Source: Sphingomonas montana (GTDB lineage Bacteria; Pseudomonadota; Alphaproteobacteria; Sphingomonadales; Sphingomonadaceae). From it: a stretch of 64,000 nt of DNA. The stretch's first letter is position 1; the number at the start of each line of letters is the position of its first letter. Shown one piece after another: positions 34,509 through 43,468 of the stretch. The DNA is taken from positions 361,725-425,724 of the forward strand of contig NZ_KV887144.1 in assembly GCF_001956315.1 (NCBI RefSeq), in the 5' to 3' direction. The notes below the pieces were generated by a model, which saw only the letters and a program-made list of their open reading frames with translations, was not told the origin of the DNA and searched no databases. Both the position numbers and the translations under genes were made by a program.

Positions 34509-36614
34509 GTGAAACTGTTGATTGCAACGGCCATGTCGGCATCGATCGCGCTCGGGACCGTCCCGGCGACCACCGCCGCGACCACCGCCGCGCCCGTTGC
34601 CCCGACTGTGGCCACGACGGCACAGGTCGGCCCCGGTTTCGCGTTCGGAACGGCATGGTATCCCGAACAATGGCCGGAGGCGCGCTGGGACGTCGACCTT
34701 GCTCTGATGAAGGCGGCCGGGTTCAATACCGTGCGCATCGCCGAATTCGCCTGGAGCCGGATGGAGCCGGCGGAAGGACAGTTCGATTTCGCGTGGCTAG
34801 ACCGCGCGATCGCCGCGGCGACGAAGGCCGGCATGGTCGTCGTGCTCGGCACCCCGACCGCCGCGCCGCCGGCCTGGATGAGTCAGCGCTACCCCGACAT
34901 CCTGCGCGTCGACGAGGAAGGCCGTCGCGCCGAACATGGCGGCCGCCGGCACTTCTCGTTCGCCAGCGCCCGGTATCGCGGTTTCGCAACACGCATCGCC
35001 ACCGAAATGGCGCGGCGGTACGGCCGCGATCCGCGCGTGATCGGGTGGCAGATCGACAACGAGGTCGGACCGCCCTCCTTCGATAATGAGGCAAAAGTCC
35101 GCTGGGCCGCGTTCCTGCAACGCCGCTACGGGACGATCGCGGTGCTGAACGATCGCTGGTCCACGCAATATTGGAGCCAGCATTACGATACGTTCGATCA
35201 GGTGCCGCTCCGCCAGACGGGCCAGCAGAATCCGGGCCTGCTGCTGGATTTCAAGCATTTCCAGACGGACACCTGGGTCGACTACGTCCAGGCGCAAGCG
35301 GGGGCGATCCGCGCGGTGGCCGACAAACGTCAGTTCGTCACGACCAACACGATGTTCTGGAATGCCGGTTTCGATCATTTCGCCATGCACCGCGATCTCG
35401 ATCTGGCCGCGTGGGACAACTATATCCCGGACGGCCGGCCCGACTGGGTGGCGAACGGTGCCAATCACGATCTCGTCCGCGGCTACAAGCAGCGCAATTT
35501 CTGGCTGATGGAAACGCAGCCGGCCCGCGTGGACTGGGTGCCGCTCAACCGTTCGCTCGACGCGGGCCAGACACGCGAACTGGCCTGGCAGGCGATCGGC
35601 CACGGGGCGGACGCCGTCCTGTACTGGGCCTGGCGCAGCGCGCTGAACGGTCAGGAACAATATCATGGCGCGCTGCTCGGCCCCGATGGCCAACCCTTCC
35701 CGATCTATGACGAGGTTCGGCGGTTGGGCGCGGACCTGTCCGCCGCCGCGCCTGCGCTGACCGGCACCGCGCCGGTGGCGAAGGTGGCGATGATCTATTC
35801 CTACGACAGCCGCTGGGCGATCGACCTCCAGCGCCACAGCCGTGATTTCGATCCGATCAAGCAGTTCGTCGCCTGGTATCGGCCGCTGCGGATCGCATCG
35901 CAGGGGGTGCATGTCCTGCCCGTCGATGCCGATCTCGCCGTCTATCCGCTCGTCGTGGCACCTGCGCTGAACGTGCTGACCCGGCCCGAGGCGGACCGGC
36001 TGACGGCCTATGTGCGCGGCGGCGGGCATCTGGTGCTCGGCCCGCGGTCGGGGATGAAGGACGATGCCAACGCGCTTTGGCCGCAACGCCAGCCGGGGCC
36101 GCTCGCCGGGTTGCTGGGCGCGACCGTCGATCAATATTATGCGCTGGACGCCGCCGTGCCGATCAATGGTACCTACGGCGATGCGACGGCGACGATCTGG
36201 GCCGAAACGCTGAAGCCGACCGCTCCGGACGTCGCGGTGATCGCCCGCTACGGCCCGTCCAACGGTTGGTTGGACGGGCGACCCGCGGCCGTGACCCGGC
36301 GGGTCGGCAAGGGCCGCATCACCTATGTCGGCGCCTGGCTCGATCCGGCGGCGATGACGCGGCTGGCCGACGGGCTGCTGAGGCAGGCGGCGGTCGCGCC
36401 CATTCTTCCCGGCGTCGGGCCGGATGTCGAGGTCGCGGAACGCCGCGGTGCCGGCCGGCGCCTGCTGGTGGTCATCAATCACGGCGTAGTGCCCGCCACC
36501 CTGCCGCTGCCCGTCGGCGCGCGTGCCATCGCCGGCGATCTGGCCGGTACGACGCTACCCGCGCACGGCATTGCCGTCGTCGCGCTGGATCAGGCGGGCG
36601 CGACGAAGCGGTAG
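34509..36614 (+). CDS. GH42-family beta-galactosidase-like enzyme, exported, copy 2
   Basis: A 701-residue paralogue of the gene at 26081. GTG start with GGGAGAG 4 nt upstream; Sec signal with an Ala/Thr/Val-rich spacer to about residue 40. Catalytic motifs are GWQIDNEV (acid/base Glu, about residue 183) and FWLMETQPA (nucleophile Glu, about residue 334). QEQYHGAL and VLGPRSGMKDD blocks are shared with copy 1. The sequences differ enough to suggest distinct substrates, for example galactose against arabinopyranose. Its 3' end overlaps the convergent GH78 gene by 25 bp. Confidence 0.9.
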   Translation: MKLLIATAMSASIALGTVPATTAATTAAPVAPTVATTAQVGPGFAFGTAWYPEQWPEARWDVDLALMKAAGFNTVRIAEFAWSRMEPAEGQFDFAWLDRAIAAATKAGMVVVLGTPTAAPPAWMSQRYPDILRVDEEGRRAEHGGRRHFSFASARYRGFATRIATEMARRYGRDPRVIGWQIDNEVGPPSFDNEAKVRWAAFLQRRYGTIAVLNDRWSTQYWSQHYDTFDQVPLRQTGQQNPGLLLDFKHFQTDTWVDYVQAQAGAIRAVADKRQFVTTNTMFWNAGFDHFAMHRDLDLAAWDNYIPDGRPDWVANGANHDLVRGYKQRNFWLMETQPARVDWVPLNRSLDAGQTRELAWQAIGHGADAVLYWAWRSALNGQEQYHGALLGPDGQPFPIYDEVRRLGADLSAAAPALTGTAPVAKVAMIYSYDSRWAIDLQRHSRDFDPIKQFVAWYRPLRIASQGVHVLPVDADLAVYPLVVAPALNVLTRPEADRLTAYVRGGGHLVLGPRSGMKDDANALWPQRQPGPLAGLLGATVDQYYALDAAVPINGTYGDATATIWAETLKPTAPDVAVIARYGPSNGWLDGRPAAVTRRVGKGRITYVGAWLDPAAMTRLADGLLRQAAVAPILPGVGPDVEVAERRGAGRRLLVVINHGVVPATLPLPVGARAIAGDLAGTTLPAHGIAVVALDQAGATKR

Positions 36615-39433
36615 CGACCCGGCGCGACGACCAGTTCCAGCCCGTCCGCCACCGTGCGGGCGGTCCGCACCCCGGCAGCGCGCGGCGCGGCGGATCGCCC
36701 TTCCATGACGCGGTCGGGCCGCGGCGTCGGCACCCGCACCACCCCGCCCGGCCCGGACGGAATCGTCACGTCGAGCCGCAGCACGCCGCCGGTGCGCCGC
36801 CAGGACGAAGCGACCGGGCCCAGGACGGAACGATAGGCGACCGCGACCGAGCGTACGTCGCCGACCGGTTCGGGCGCGACCCGGATCGCCTGCGCACCGT
36901 CCGCCGCGAAATCGATCCGCACCCCGCCCAGCCAGCCGTAGAGCCAGCCCTCGCCATGCCCGAGCATGAAATGGTTCAGTGACTTGGTCGGATTGGCATC
37001 CCACGCCTCCGCCAGCGCCGTCGCGCCCCGCGCGATCTGATAGCCGTAGCTCGGCCGGTCGGTCACCGACATCATGTCGAACAGCACGTCGTTCCGACCG
37101 TTTTCGGCCAGCGCCCGCACCACATAGTGGAAACCCACGTCGCCCGCGGTCACCGCATTGCCCGTCGCCCGCACCGCGGCGACCAGCGCGTCCAGCACGG
37201 CCGCCCGCCGCGCCGCCGGCACCAGCCCGATCGCCAGCGGCATCGCGCAGGCGGTCTGGCTGCCCGTATCGTAACGCTGCCGCCCGGCATCCCAAAAACG
37301 GCGGTCGAACGCAGCCGCCACCGCCGCTGCACGCCGCCGGTACAGCGCGACGTCCGACGCCGGCCGGCCGATCGTCGCGGCGATCCGCGCCATCGCGACC
37401 AATCCTTCATGGTAGACCGCGGTGCCGGTCAGCGCGCGACTGGTCAGCTGCGACGGTCCCGGATCCTTCGGGCCGATATCGTACCAGTCGCCCATGCCGA
37501 AATCGACGATCTCCCCCTGCGCACGCGTCGCGAGATAGTCGAGATACCGCACCGCCGCCGGGTATCCCGCATGCAGGATCGTCGCGTCGCCATAGGCGCG
37601 GAAGATCGCCCATGGGCTGAGGACCGCGGCGATCCCCCATTCGGGCGAGTTGCGCCAGATCGCGTCCGACCCGTCGCCATTGAGAAAGGCGACATATTCC
37701 GGCGCGATGCCCGGCACCATGCCGTCCGCCGCCTGCGCATCGGCGATATCGCGCGTCATCTTCTCGTACAGCGTTACCGCGTCGCGATTATACAGGATCG
37801 TCACGGCGTTCAGATATGTCTGTTCCAGCCAGCCCAGCTTTTCGCGGTGCGGGCAATCGGTCAGCACGCTGAACGCATTGCTGCGGACCGCTTGGTCGAT
37901 CAGTTTGTGGGTTGCGACGAACAACCGGTCGCTGCTGTCGAAATCGCCGACCCGGTCCAGCCCGGCATGGATGAACTGTGCCGCCATCGCCGTCATGACC
38001 GGCAGCGTCCCGTCGTCGGCCGCGGTGCGATCGACCTGCACGTACCGCATCCCCTGATAGCTGAAGCGCGGGCAGAACCGCTCCGTGCCGCGCCCGGCCA
38101 GGATATAGTCGAAGAACACCGCGTTGCCCGGCTTCGCATTGTAGCTGCGCTGGCTTACCATACCATCGGCACCGAGGGTCTCGCCGGGCGAGAGGCGCAC
38201 GCGCGCACCGGCGGCACCGCGTATCGCCACGTCTGCGCGCGCGGACATGTTGCGGCCGAAATCATAGACGTACACGCCCGGCTTCGGCTCGGTGACCGTG
38301 ACCGGCGCGATCGTCTCCGCAACCCCGATCCCCGGCACCCCCTGCGCCTTCAGCACGCCCCCCGGCGATCCGACGACCAGCGCCGGGCGCCAGCCCGCAC
38401 CGCCCGCGCCGGGCCGGTCCCAGCCGGGCTGTTCGCGCCGGCCATCGACATCCTCGCCGCCATAGATGGACGAGAAGAGGATCGGGCCGGGCGCGGTATC
38501 CCACGCGGCATCGCTCACGATCCGCTGCGCCGTGCCGTCCGCCGCCACGATGTCCAACCGCAGGAGCAATTTGGGTTGGCCGTAACTGTCGACGAACTTC
38601 GTGTAGCGGCCGACCCCGCGTTCGACATTGTACATGCCGTTGCCCAGCATCACGCCCAGCCGGTTGACGCCATCCCCCATCAGGTCGGTCACGTCGTGCG
38701 TCGTATAGAGGATGGTCCTGGCGTAGTCGGTCCAGCCGGGATCGAGCAGCGTCCGCGCGACCGGCGCGCCGTTGATGGTCAGCAGATGCTGCCCCAGCCC
38801 CACGATCGACACGATCGCGCGACGCGGACGGCCGCGCAGCGCGACGTCCCGGCGGAAGATCGGCAGTACCGCGGCATCGCCCGTCACCGCCGGCGACCGA
38901 TCGAACCCGCGGACATGCGCGCCCCGCGCCCGGTCGGCACGCGCCGCGATCCATTCCGCGCCCCACGGGTCGTCCGGCAGCATCGCGGTGACGAAGCGTA
39001 CGGGCGGCGATGCGGGACGGTCCACGCCGTTCTGGTCGCGCACCATCACCGTCCACCAGTAGGGCATGTGCGATCGCAGCGGCAACGCCCGGTCCGGCTG
39101 CATCGCCGGTCGCGACCCGGCCTGCCAGCCGCTGTCCCACACATCGCCTTCGCCGCGCGCCGCGCGTTCGGGGTTCGACGCCAGCCGGACGCGGGATGCC
39201 GTCTGGCACGCCCCGCGCATCGTGTCCGGCCCTTCGACCTGCCAGGTGAAACGTGGCCGTGCCGTATCGATCCCGGTCGGTGCGTCGCGCCACTCGGTCC
39301 GCAATCGCGTTGCGCGCACCCCGGAAGGGGCGGCGCTGACCGCATCGTCGAGCGGCAGCACGGCAACGCCTGCGACGCCGCCGATCGCCGCCATCGCGCC
39401 CCGCCTGCTGACCGCGCCATAGTCCCGCATCAT
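36590..39433 (-). CDS. GH78 alpha-L-rhamnosidase, Tat-exported
   Basis: A 947-residue GH78 enzyme with a Tat signal (SRRGAMAAIGGVAG). The N-terminal Bac_rhamnosid_N domain (RTEWRDAPTGIDTARPRFTW) and the (alpha/alpha)6 barrel are clear. The acid motif reads DCPHREKLGWLEQ (about residue 528), a subgroup variant of the CPQRDERxGWxGD seen in the gene at 1259. Being exported, it probably works in the periplasm, while the 1259 enzyme works in the cytoplasm. ATG 39430 is better spaced from GGGAGAG than ATG 39433. The 3' end overlaps GH42 copy 2 by 25 bp on the other strand. Confidence 0.9.
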   Translation of the reverse strand: MMRDYGAVSRRGAMAAIGGVAGVAVLPLDDAVSAAPSGVRATRLRTEWRDAPTGIDTARPRFTWQVEGPDTMRGACQTASRVRLASNPERAARGEGDVWDSGWQAGSRPAMQPDRALPLRSHMPYWWTVMVRDQNGVDRPASPPVRFVTAMLPDDPWGAEWIAARADRARGAHVRGFDRSPAVTGDAAVLPIFRRDVALRGRPRRAIVSIVGLGQHLLTINGAPVARTLLDPGWTDYARTILYTTHDVTDLMGDGVNRLGVMLGNGMYNVERGVGRYTKFVDSYGQPKLLLRLDIVAADGTAQRIVSDAAWDTAPGPILFSSIYGGEDVDGRREQPGWDRPGAGGAGWRPALVVGSPGGVLKAQGVPGIGVAETIAPVTVTEPKPGVYVYDFGRNMSARADVAIRGAAGARVRLSPGETLGADGMVSQRSYNAKPGNAVFFDYILAGRGTERFCPRFSYQGMRYVQVDRTAADDGTLPVMTAMAAQFIHAGLDRVGDFDSSDRLFVATHKLIDQAVRSNAFSVLTDCPHREKLGWLEQTYLNAVTILYNRDAVTLYEKMTRDIADAQAADGMVPGIAPEYVAFLNGDGSDAIWRNSPEWGIAAVLSPWAIFRAYGDATILHAGYPAAVRYLDYLATRAQGEIVDFGMGDWYDIGPKDPGPSQLTSRALTGTAVYHEGLVAMARIAATIGRPASDVALYRRRAAAVAAAFDRRFWDAGRQRYDTGSQTACAMPLAIGLVPAARRAAVLDALVAAVRATGNAVTAGDVGFHYVVRALAENGRNDVLFDMMSVTDRPSYGYQIARGATALAEAWDANPTKSLNHFMLGHGEGWLYGWLGGVRIDFAADGAQAIRVAPEPVGDVRSVAVAYRSVLGPVASSWRRTGGVLRLDVTIPSGPGGVVRVPTPRPDRVMEGRSAAPRAAGVRTARTVADGLELVVAPGRYRFVAPA

Positions 39434-39488
39434 ACTCTCCCGCCCGGACCGACCCGGGCGGCAGAACCTGCCTCCGCCTCGACGGTTA

Positions 39489-39508
39489 GTCTATAATATT
39501 ATTATTGA
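39489..39508. promoter_or_regulatory. AT-rich palindromic stretch upstream of GH78
   Basis: GTCTATAATATTATTATTGAC lies about 56-76 bp upstream of the GH78 start and holds the perfect palindrome ATAATATTAT. TATAATATTATT matches CATAATATAATT at 34486 in 10 of 12 bases. It is a candidate operator or -10 region, in the gap to the upstream beta-propeller gene. Confidence 0.4.
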
Positions 39509-39549
39509 CCCGATGTTGGGGCACTGGCCTCGGGCGCAGTTATCAGACG

Positions 39550-40620
39550 TCAGCTTCTCCAGGGCCGCGACCGCGCAAGGGCGATACCCCGCGTCTCGTT
39601 CGGATATTTGCCCGCAACCGCACAGTAGAAATGGTACAGCGCACCGTCGTGATAGATGACCGTGGGCTTGTGGGCATAGGTATCGTCCACGCTGCCCGGC
39701 CGGCCCGTATCGACCAGGATCTCCGGCACCTTGTCGAACTCCAGCGGGGTCGGCCCGATCGCCAGCAAGTCGCGCGCCTTGCGGTCGCTCGACAGGCCGA
39801 AATAGAACATCGCCCAGCGGCCGTCATGCTCGACCACCACCGGATCGCTGGCGAACCGATCGTCCCAACTGCCGGCCGGCCCGTTCTTCAGGATCGGGTT
39901 GCCCGGATGACGCGTCCAGTTCTTCAGGTCGCGCGATATCGCCACGCCGGTCTGTTCGTGCCAAGGGGTGCCCGTCGTCTTCGCGTTATAGTACATCAGG
40001 TACGTATCGCCGTGCTTGACGAGATACGGCTTGTACAGGCCGCCGCGTTCCCATGCTGCGCCGTCGGCCGGGTACAGGCAGGGGTCTTCGCGCCGCCAGT
40101 GGATCAGGTCGTCGCTCCACGCCAGGCCGATGACGGCGGGCCCTTCCTCATAGCCCGCACTTGGATAGGCATGCCAGGCGCAGACATAACGGCCATCGAC
40201 CTTTATCAGCCGCCCGGGCGAAGTCAGTCCATTCTCGCGCAGGATCGAAGCCGATGCGATGTTGAAACGCGTCACCGGCGACGCCGGATCGCGCGGCAGG
40301 ATCAGCGCGGTCCGCGTCCAGTTCAGCAGATCACGCGATTCCGCGAGGCCGGTCTGGTAGCCGGTGCCGTCCCATCCGACATAGCTCATGTAGAAACGCC
40401 CGTTCGCGCTGAAGACGAAGGGACAATCGACGGATCGTTCGTCGAACCGGCCTTTCGTGCCCGATGCGGCCAGCACCAGCCTGGGATATTTATACGGTGT
40501 GCGGAACGGCGCGACCGGGTCCCCCCGGCCAAACGCCGGCGCGGGCCCGGCCAGCGCCACGGCACCGGCGCACGCGCCAATGCCAAGAATCATATGGCGG
40601 CGGTCCATGCCGATCATCAT
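39550..40620 (-). CDS. Five-bladed beta-propeller glycosidase-like protein, exported
   Basis: A 356-residue protein with an export signal (hydrophobic MILGIGACAGAVALAGPAPA). It shows repeated propeller strands of the GH43/GH32/GH117/GH130 kind: VDCPFVFSANGRFYMSYVGW, GLAWSDDLIHWRRED, YLVKHGDTYLMYYNAKT, VAISRDLKNWTRHPGNPIL, and DPVVVEHDGRWAMFYFG. The exact family is not clear. Candidate acids include the Asp of VDCPF, the Asp of ASDPVV and the Glu of YEEGP. GGGAGAGG precedes the ATG. By context it may remove arabinose or another terminal sugar from pectin. Confidence 0.7.
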   Translation of the reverse strand: MMIGMDRRHMILGIGACAGAVALAGPAPAFGRGDPVAPFRTPYKYPRLVLAASGTKGRFDERSVDCPFVFSANGRFYMSYVGWDGTGYQTGLAESRDLLNWTRTALILPRDPASPVTRFNIASASILRENGLTSPGRLIKVDGRYVCAWHAYPSAGYEEGPAVIGLAWSDDLIHWRREDPCLYPADGAAWERGGLYKPYLVKHGDTYLMYYNAKTTGTPWHEQTGVAISRDLKNWTRHPGNPILKNGPAGSWDDRFASDPVVVEHDGRWAMFYFGLSSDRKARDLLAIGPTPLEFDKVPEILVDTGRPGSVDDTYAHKPTVIYHDGALYHFYCAVAGKYPNETRGIALARSRPWRS

Positions 40621-40921
40621 GAGGATCCTCTCCCGTTAAAAAAAGCGGCCCCGGTGCCAGCACGCCGGCCCGGTATGCCCGCGCTCGGAAAGACTTCACC
40701 GGAACCTCGCGGACGATCCTGTCGATGCCGGTAGCGCCGGTCAACGCCGTGCCACGCGTATTTCTGGCCCAGCCAGTCACAGCATGGGATCACCCCCCTC
40801 TCCACGTCGGCGACACGTGACTGCCCCGCCCCGCTCGCCAGACGGCGCAAGACGTTCGCGGTCGACTGCCGCAAACCGCTTTACGAATGAGGATGCAAAT
40901 GTAGGGCGAAAATTTCGCAAC
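40621..40921. other. Intergenic region, nothing recognised
   Basis: About 300 bp upstream of the beta-propeller gene. It should hold that gene's promoter, but no clear -35/-10 pair or AT-rich motif of the kind seen elsewhere was found. No coding similarity was recognised on either strand. Confidence 0.4.
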
Positions 40922-41186
40922 GAACCAGCAGGCCCTTGGCGGAGATGTCGTTTCGCTGCGGACGCGTCTCGCCAAGCGACGCGATTGCGGTTTGGTTCTG
41001 CGGTCTCGTTCAGACGGGTGCGTCAGTGAGCAAGACCTGCAACACGCCGTGACCTCGGAGCGTCGATCGCAAAAATGCGATGAGCGATTTGCGGGCGTGT
41101 CATGACGTGACCCCCGCTTCCTCCAGTTGGAGCTACGGTCTGGCGCCGAACATGGGGTTCTCGGTTTCTAATCCGGCCAAAGGGTG
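40922..41186 (+). repeat. ~265-bp direct repeat, copy A
   Basis: This block is repeated in the same orientation at 44955-45220. The best-conserved part runs from CAGACGGGTGCGT through GTGAGCAAGACCTGCAACACG to CTCCAGTTGGAGCTACGGTC. It contains a hairpin ATCGCA-AAAA-TGCGAT (41066-41081). No transposase frame is present, so it may be a remnant of an insertion sequence or a non-autonomous repeat. Confidence 0.8.
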
Positions 41187-41329
41187 CATATCCGGAGCTC
41201 ATGCCGCGGCGATATGACCGCTGCGGTCGCATACTCGACTGGCGTCACCTAGCTAAGCGATTGTGCGAGGACGGCTCTGGTTATCGAGCCTGATTAGATC
41301 ACCTGTCGACCATCTATTCGGCGTGCTGC

Positions 41330-42141
41330 ATGAACATCGAATTGGTGCGGCAGAACTGGGGAGCGTTGATGGTCTTAGGAATAGGCCAGCCTGTCCTGCC
41401 GCTCGGCAATGCGACGCTGCGCAGCCACTATCTGCGTGTCACATGGCGCGGGGCATCTCGGCTCCTTTCACCCGTTACAATCCGGGGCGCGACGCTTGTC
41501 ACACGGGACGAAAGCACGACTATGGGTGTCGTGATCGGGGCGGCGGCACCGGCGCCGACCGACGCCCGCATCCTCGAATTCGCGCCGCCGTTCGCGGTCC
41601 CCCGTCCACCATCCGTGTCGTCCCGACGGGCGGGGAAAGGATCGTTCCGGTCCGGATCCTCGGCCGCACCGATCGCGAGCAGCCCTGGACAGTGCTGGCC
41701 GCAGGTACCGCGGCCCGCCGGGCCGTCGGACGTGCCACCGGCGACATCCCGCTCGGCGACCGGCCCTACCCCATGCTGCGGATCGAAGCCGACCCGCGCT
41801 CCACCGGTTTCTCGGCCGCCCCCGCGATCATATTCGGTCTGGCCCGGCGGGAGATCGTGTTCCTGGCGGTCGGCACGCCGCCGTACGTGTTGGCTGCCGG
41901 GCGGGCGGCCACAAGCCCCGCCTACCTGCCACTCGCCAGTCTGATGACGCAGGCCGAAGACGGCACGCTGGCCGTCGCCACGACCGGCGGTGCCGCGCAA
42001 AACGCCGTCGTCGCGCTGCATCCGATGGGTGACAGCGGCAGCGGACGGCATGCTTTGCTCTGAGGCCTCCTGATCGGCGCAACCGTCATTCTGGGTGGCA
42101 TGGCGTGGTTGCCGTGGCGCCGTGACCATGGTGCCAGCTGA
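41330..42141 (+). pseudogene. Broken DUF3999-family gene (3' part)
   Basis: One frame (to about 41590) gives HYLRVTWRGASRLLSPVTIR and DARILEFAPPF. A second frame (about 41585 onward) gives STIRVVPTGGERIVPVRILG, MLRIEADPRSTG, REIVFLAVGTPPYVLAAGR and LPLASL, in the order expected for the C-terminal half of DUF3999 proteins. It meets a TGA at 42061 exactly where the family has LLW, and then continues in frame with GLLIGATVILGGMAWLPWRR, the family's C-terminal membrane helix. So there is a frameshift, a Trp-to-stop change and a missing N-terminal half. The function of the family is unknown. Confidence 0.75.
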
Positions 42142-42218
42142 ACTGTTTGCCGGCATCCGTACCCGCGTTGCAGTCCCCGGGGGGGTCGGCGTTGGTCCGC
42201 GTTCTACCGGGATTACGG

Positions 42219-42383
42219 TCAGCGAGCGGATTTTGGCCGGTCTGGCTGGTTCGCAGCCAGCAGCATATCGATTTCGTCGATCCTGAGGCGCTGAGGCGTG
42301 CCGCTCCCAAGCCCTTTCAGACGGCATTCGGCCCATAGCCGTTTACGCTCGGACTCAAGGACCCGCAAATTAACGTCTGCCAA
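42219..42383 (-). CDS. Small hypothetical protein (54 residues), TTG start
   Basis: TTG at 42383 is preceded at 7 nt by a perfect GGAGGAG (complement at 42391-42397). It opens a 54-codon frame reading ADVNLRVLESERKRLWAECR, then LKGLGSGTP and RLRIDEIDMLLAANQPDR. The sequence is charged and helical and looks like a real small protein more than random translation, but no family was recognised. It may also be a fragment, given the pseudogene next to it. Confidence 0.45.
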   Translation of the reverse strand: MADVNLRVLESERKRLWAECRLKGLGSGTPQRLRIDEIDMLLAANQPDRPKSAR

Positions 42384-42776
42384 CTGTCATCTCCTCCGAT
42401 TTGCCCAGCGAGAGCGGCGAACTGCCACGGTCCCGCCATTCTCGGCATCTCCCCGCGCTGGCCTTCGCAGCCGTTGGCCCCGGGATCAGATCCCGCTCGC
42501 CCTGCATTATCACGGCCCCGACAATGCATCCGGGCGGCCGCGCGGGAACGGTTTGCCAGTCGCCCGCCTTAGGTCGGTCTTCTGCTCCGTTCCGGACAGG
42601 TGAGGAGGACGCGGTCGATCCCTCGAACCCTGCCCCGAGAGAATGCCCTTCCCGAAGTGAACCGAAATGATCTGGACAGGCTGGCGACCGTGCCGCCGCT
42701 CGACAGGGGTTGCTCGCCAAGGAAGAACCTCCAGCCCGGTCCTGCAACGGCGGGAGCGGGCGTTGCCGGCATTGCC

Positions 42777-42953
42777 TCAGCGGACGTCCGGTTCGCCTGG
42801 CTGGTCCGGGTCCTGCGTCCCCTGTTCGGCCGCGCGCTTGTCCGATTTGGCCTGGGCCTTCTTCGCGGACTCGGCCAGCTTGGTCTTCTCGCGCTCGCGG
42901 CGTTCGAAATCATAATTGGGCTTGCGTGGTATGTCGTTTACTCCAGAACTCAT
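42777..42953 (-). CDS. Small charged coiled-coil protein (58 residues)
   Basis: ATG 42953, with GGAAG 4 nt upstream, gives a 58-residue protein: a short start, then IPRKPNYDFERREREKTKLA, then a Lys/Ala/Glu-rich helix and an acidic, Pro-containing tail. Small proteins with the DIPRKPNYDFERRERE pattern are common in sphingomonads and relatives. Function is unknown. A longer TTG-initiated form (42983) has no better ribosome site. Confidence 0.7.
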   Translation of the reverse strand: MSSGVNDIPRKPNYDFERREREKTKLAESAKKAQAKSDKRAAEQGTQDPDQPGEPDVR

Positions 42954-43100
42954 GGCTTCCGCCCGCGCAGAACGCTCGGTCAAAGACCTCTGCGTTCGAT
43001 TACACCGATCGGTCGTTCGCGCCTAGACCCGCGGCGACGGTAAAAAGCGGGGCCGGAGTGTTCCCGATAATCTCGGCGCTCCCAAGTCCGCGGATCGTCG

Positions 43101-43397
43101 TCAACCGGTCGATACGGGAGCAAGGACGTACGCCGTCCGCTCCGCAAGGTCGTTGATCGCGGCGAGATAGGCCTGGAAATGTGGCGTCGCGCGATGTGCG
43201 GCGACCGCGTCTGCATCGCGATAGAGTTCGTCCAGGAAGAAGCGGCCGGGTTCGCTGTGATCCTGCCAGAGATCGTAGCGCAGGTTGCCGGGCTCCGCCC
43301 GACTGGGGGCGAGCATGCCGTCGAGCAGGGTGCGCAGCCGGTCGGCGGCAGCGGGCCGCGCGGTGAGAAAAGCGACGACCTTCACAGGTTCGGTCAT
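43101..43397 (-). CDS. Antibiotic biosynthesis monooxygenase (ABM) domain protein
   Basis: A 98-residue single ABM-fold protein of the YgiN/quinol monooxygenase type: VVAFLTARPAAADRLRTLLD, EPGNLRYDLWQDHSEPGRFF and HRATPHFQAYLAAI are typical. Such dimers oxidise quinols or detoxify small aromatics without a bound cofactor. It lies 71 bp downstream of the DJ-1/PfpI gene on the same strand, so the two may be a stress-response operon. No link to the pectin genes is visible. Confidence 0.85.
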   Translation of the reverse strand: MTEPVKVVAFLTARPAAADRLRTLLDGMLAPSRAEPGNLRYDLWQDHSEPGRFFLDELYRDADAVAAHRATPHFQAYLAAINDLAERTAYVLAPVSTG

Positions 43398-43468
43398 GGT
43401 GCGGTCCTTGTCCGGAAGCGGGATGAAGCGGGGCGCGTACTCGGCGCCCCGCCGGTCACGTTGCGTGC

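Noticed and set aside
37127..39496. A 789-codon open frame opposite the second GH78 gene
   Set aside because: Antisense shadow; low-complexity Arg/Gly/Asp composition and no recognisable domain.
40922..41186. Insertion sequence with transposase at the repeat
   Set aside because: No transposase frame or terminal inverted repeats were found in or between the two copies; kept only as a repeat.
42298..42603. A 101-codon + strand frame
   Set aside because: No ribosome site or domain; it overlaps the better supported small gene on the other strand.
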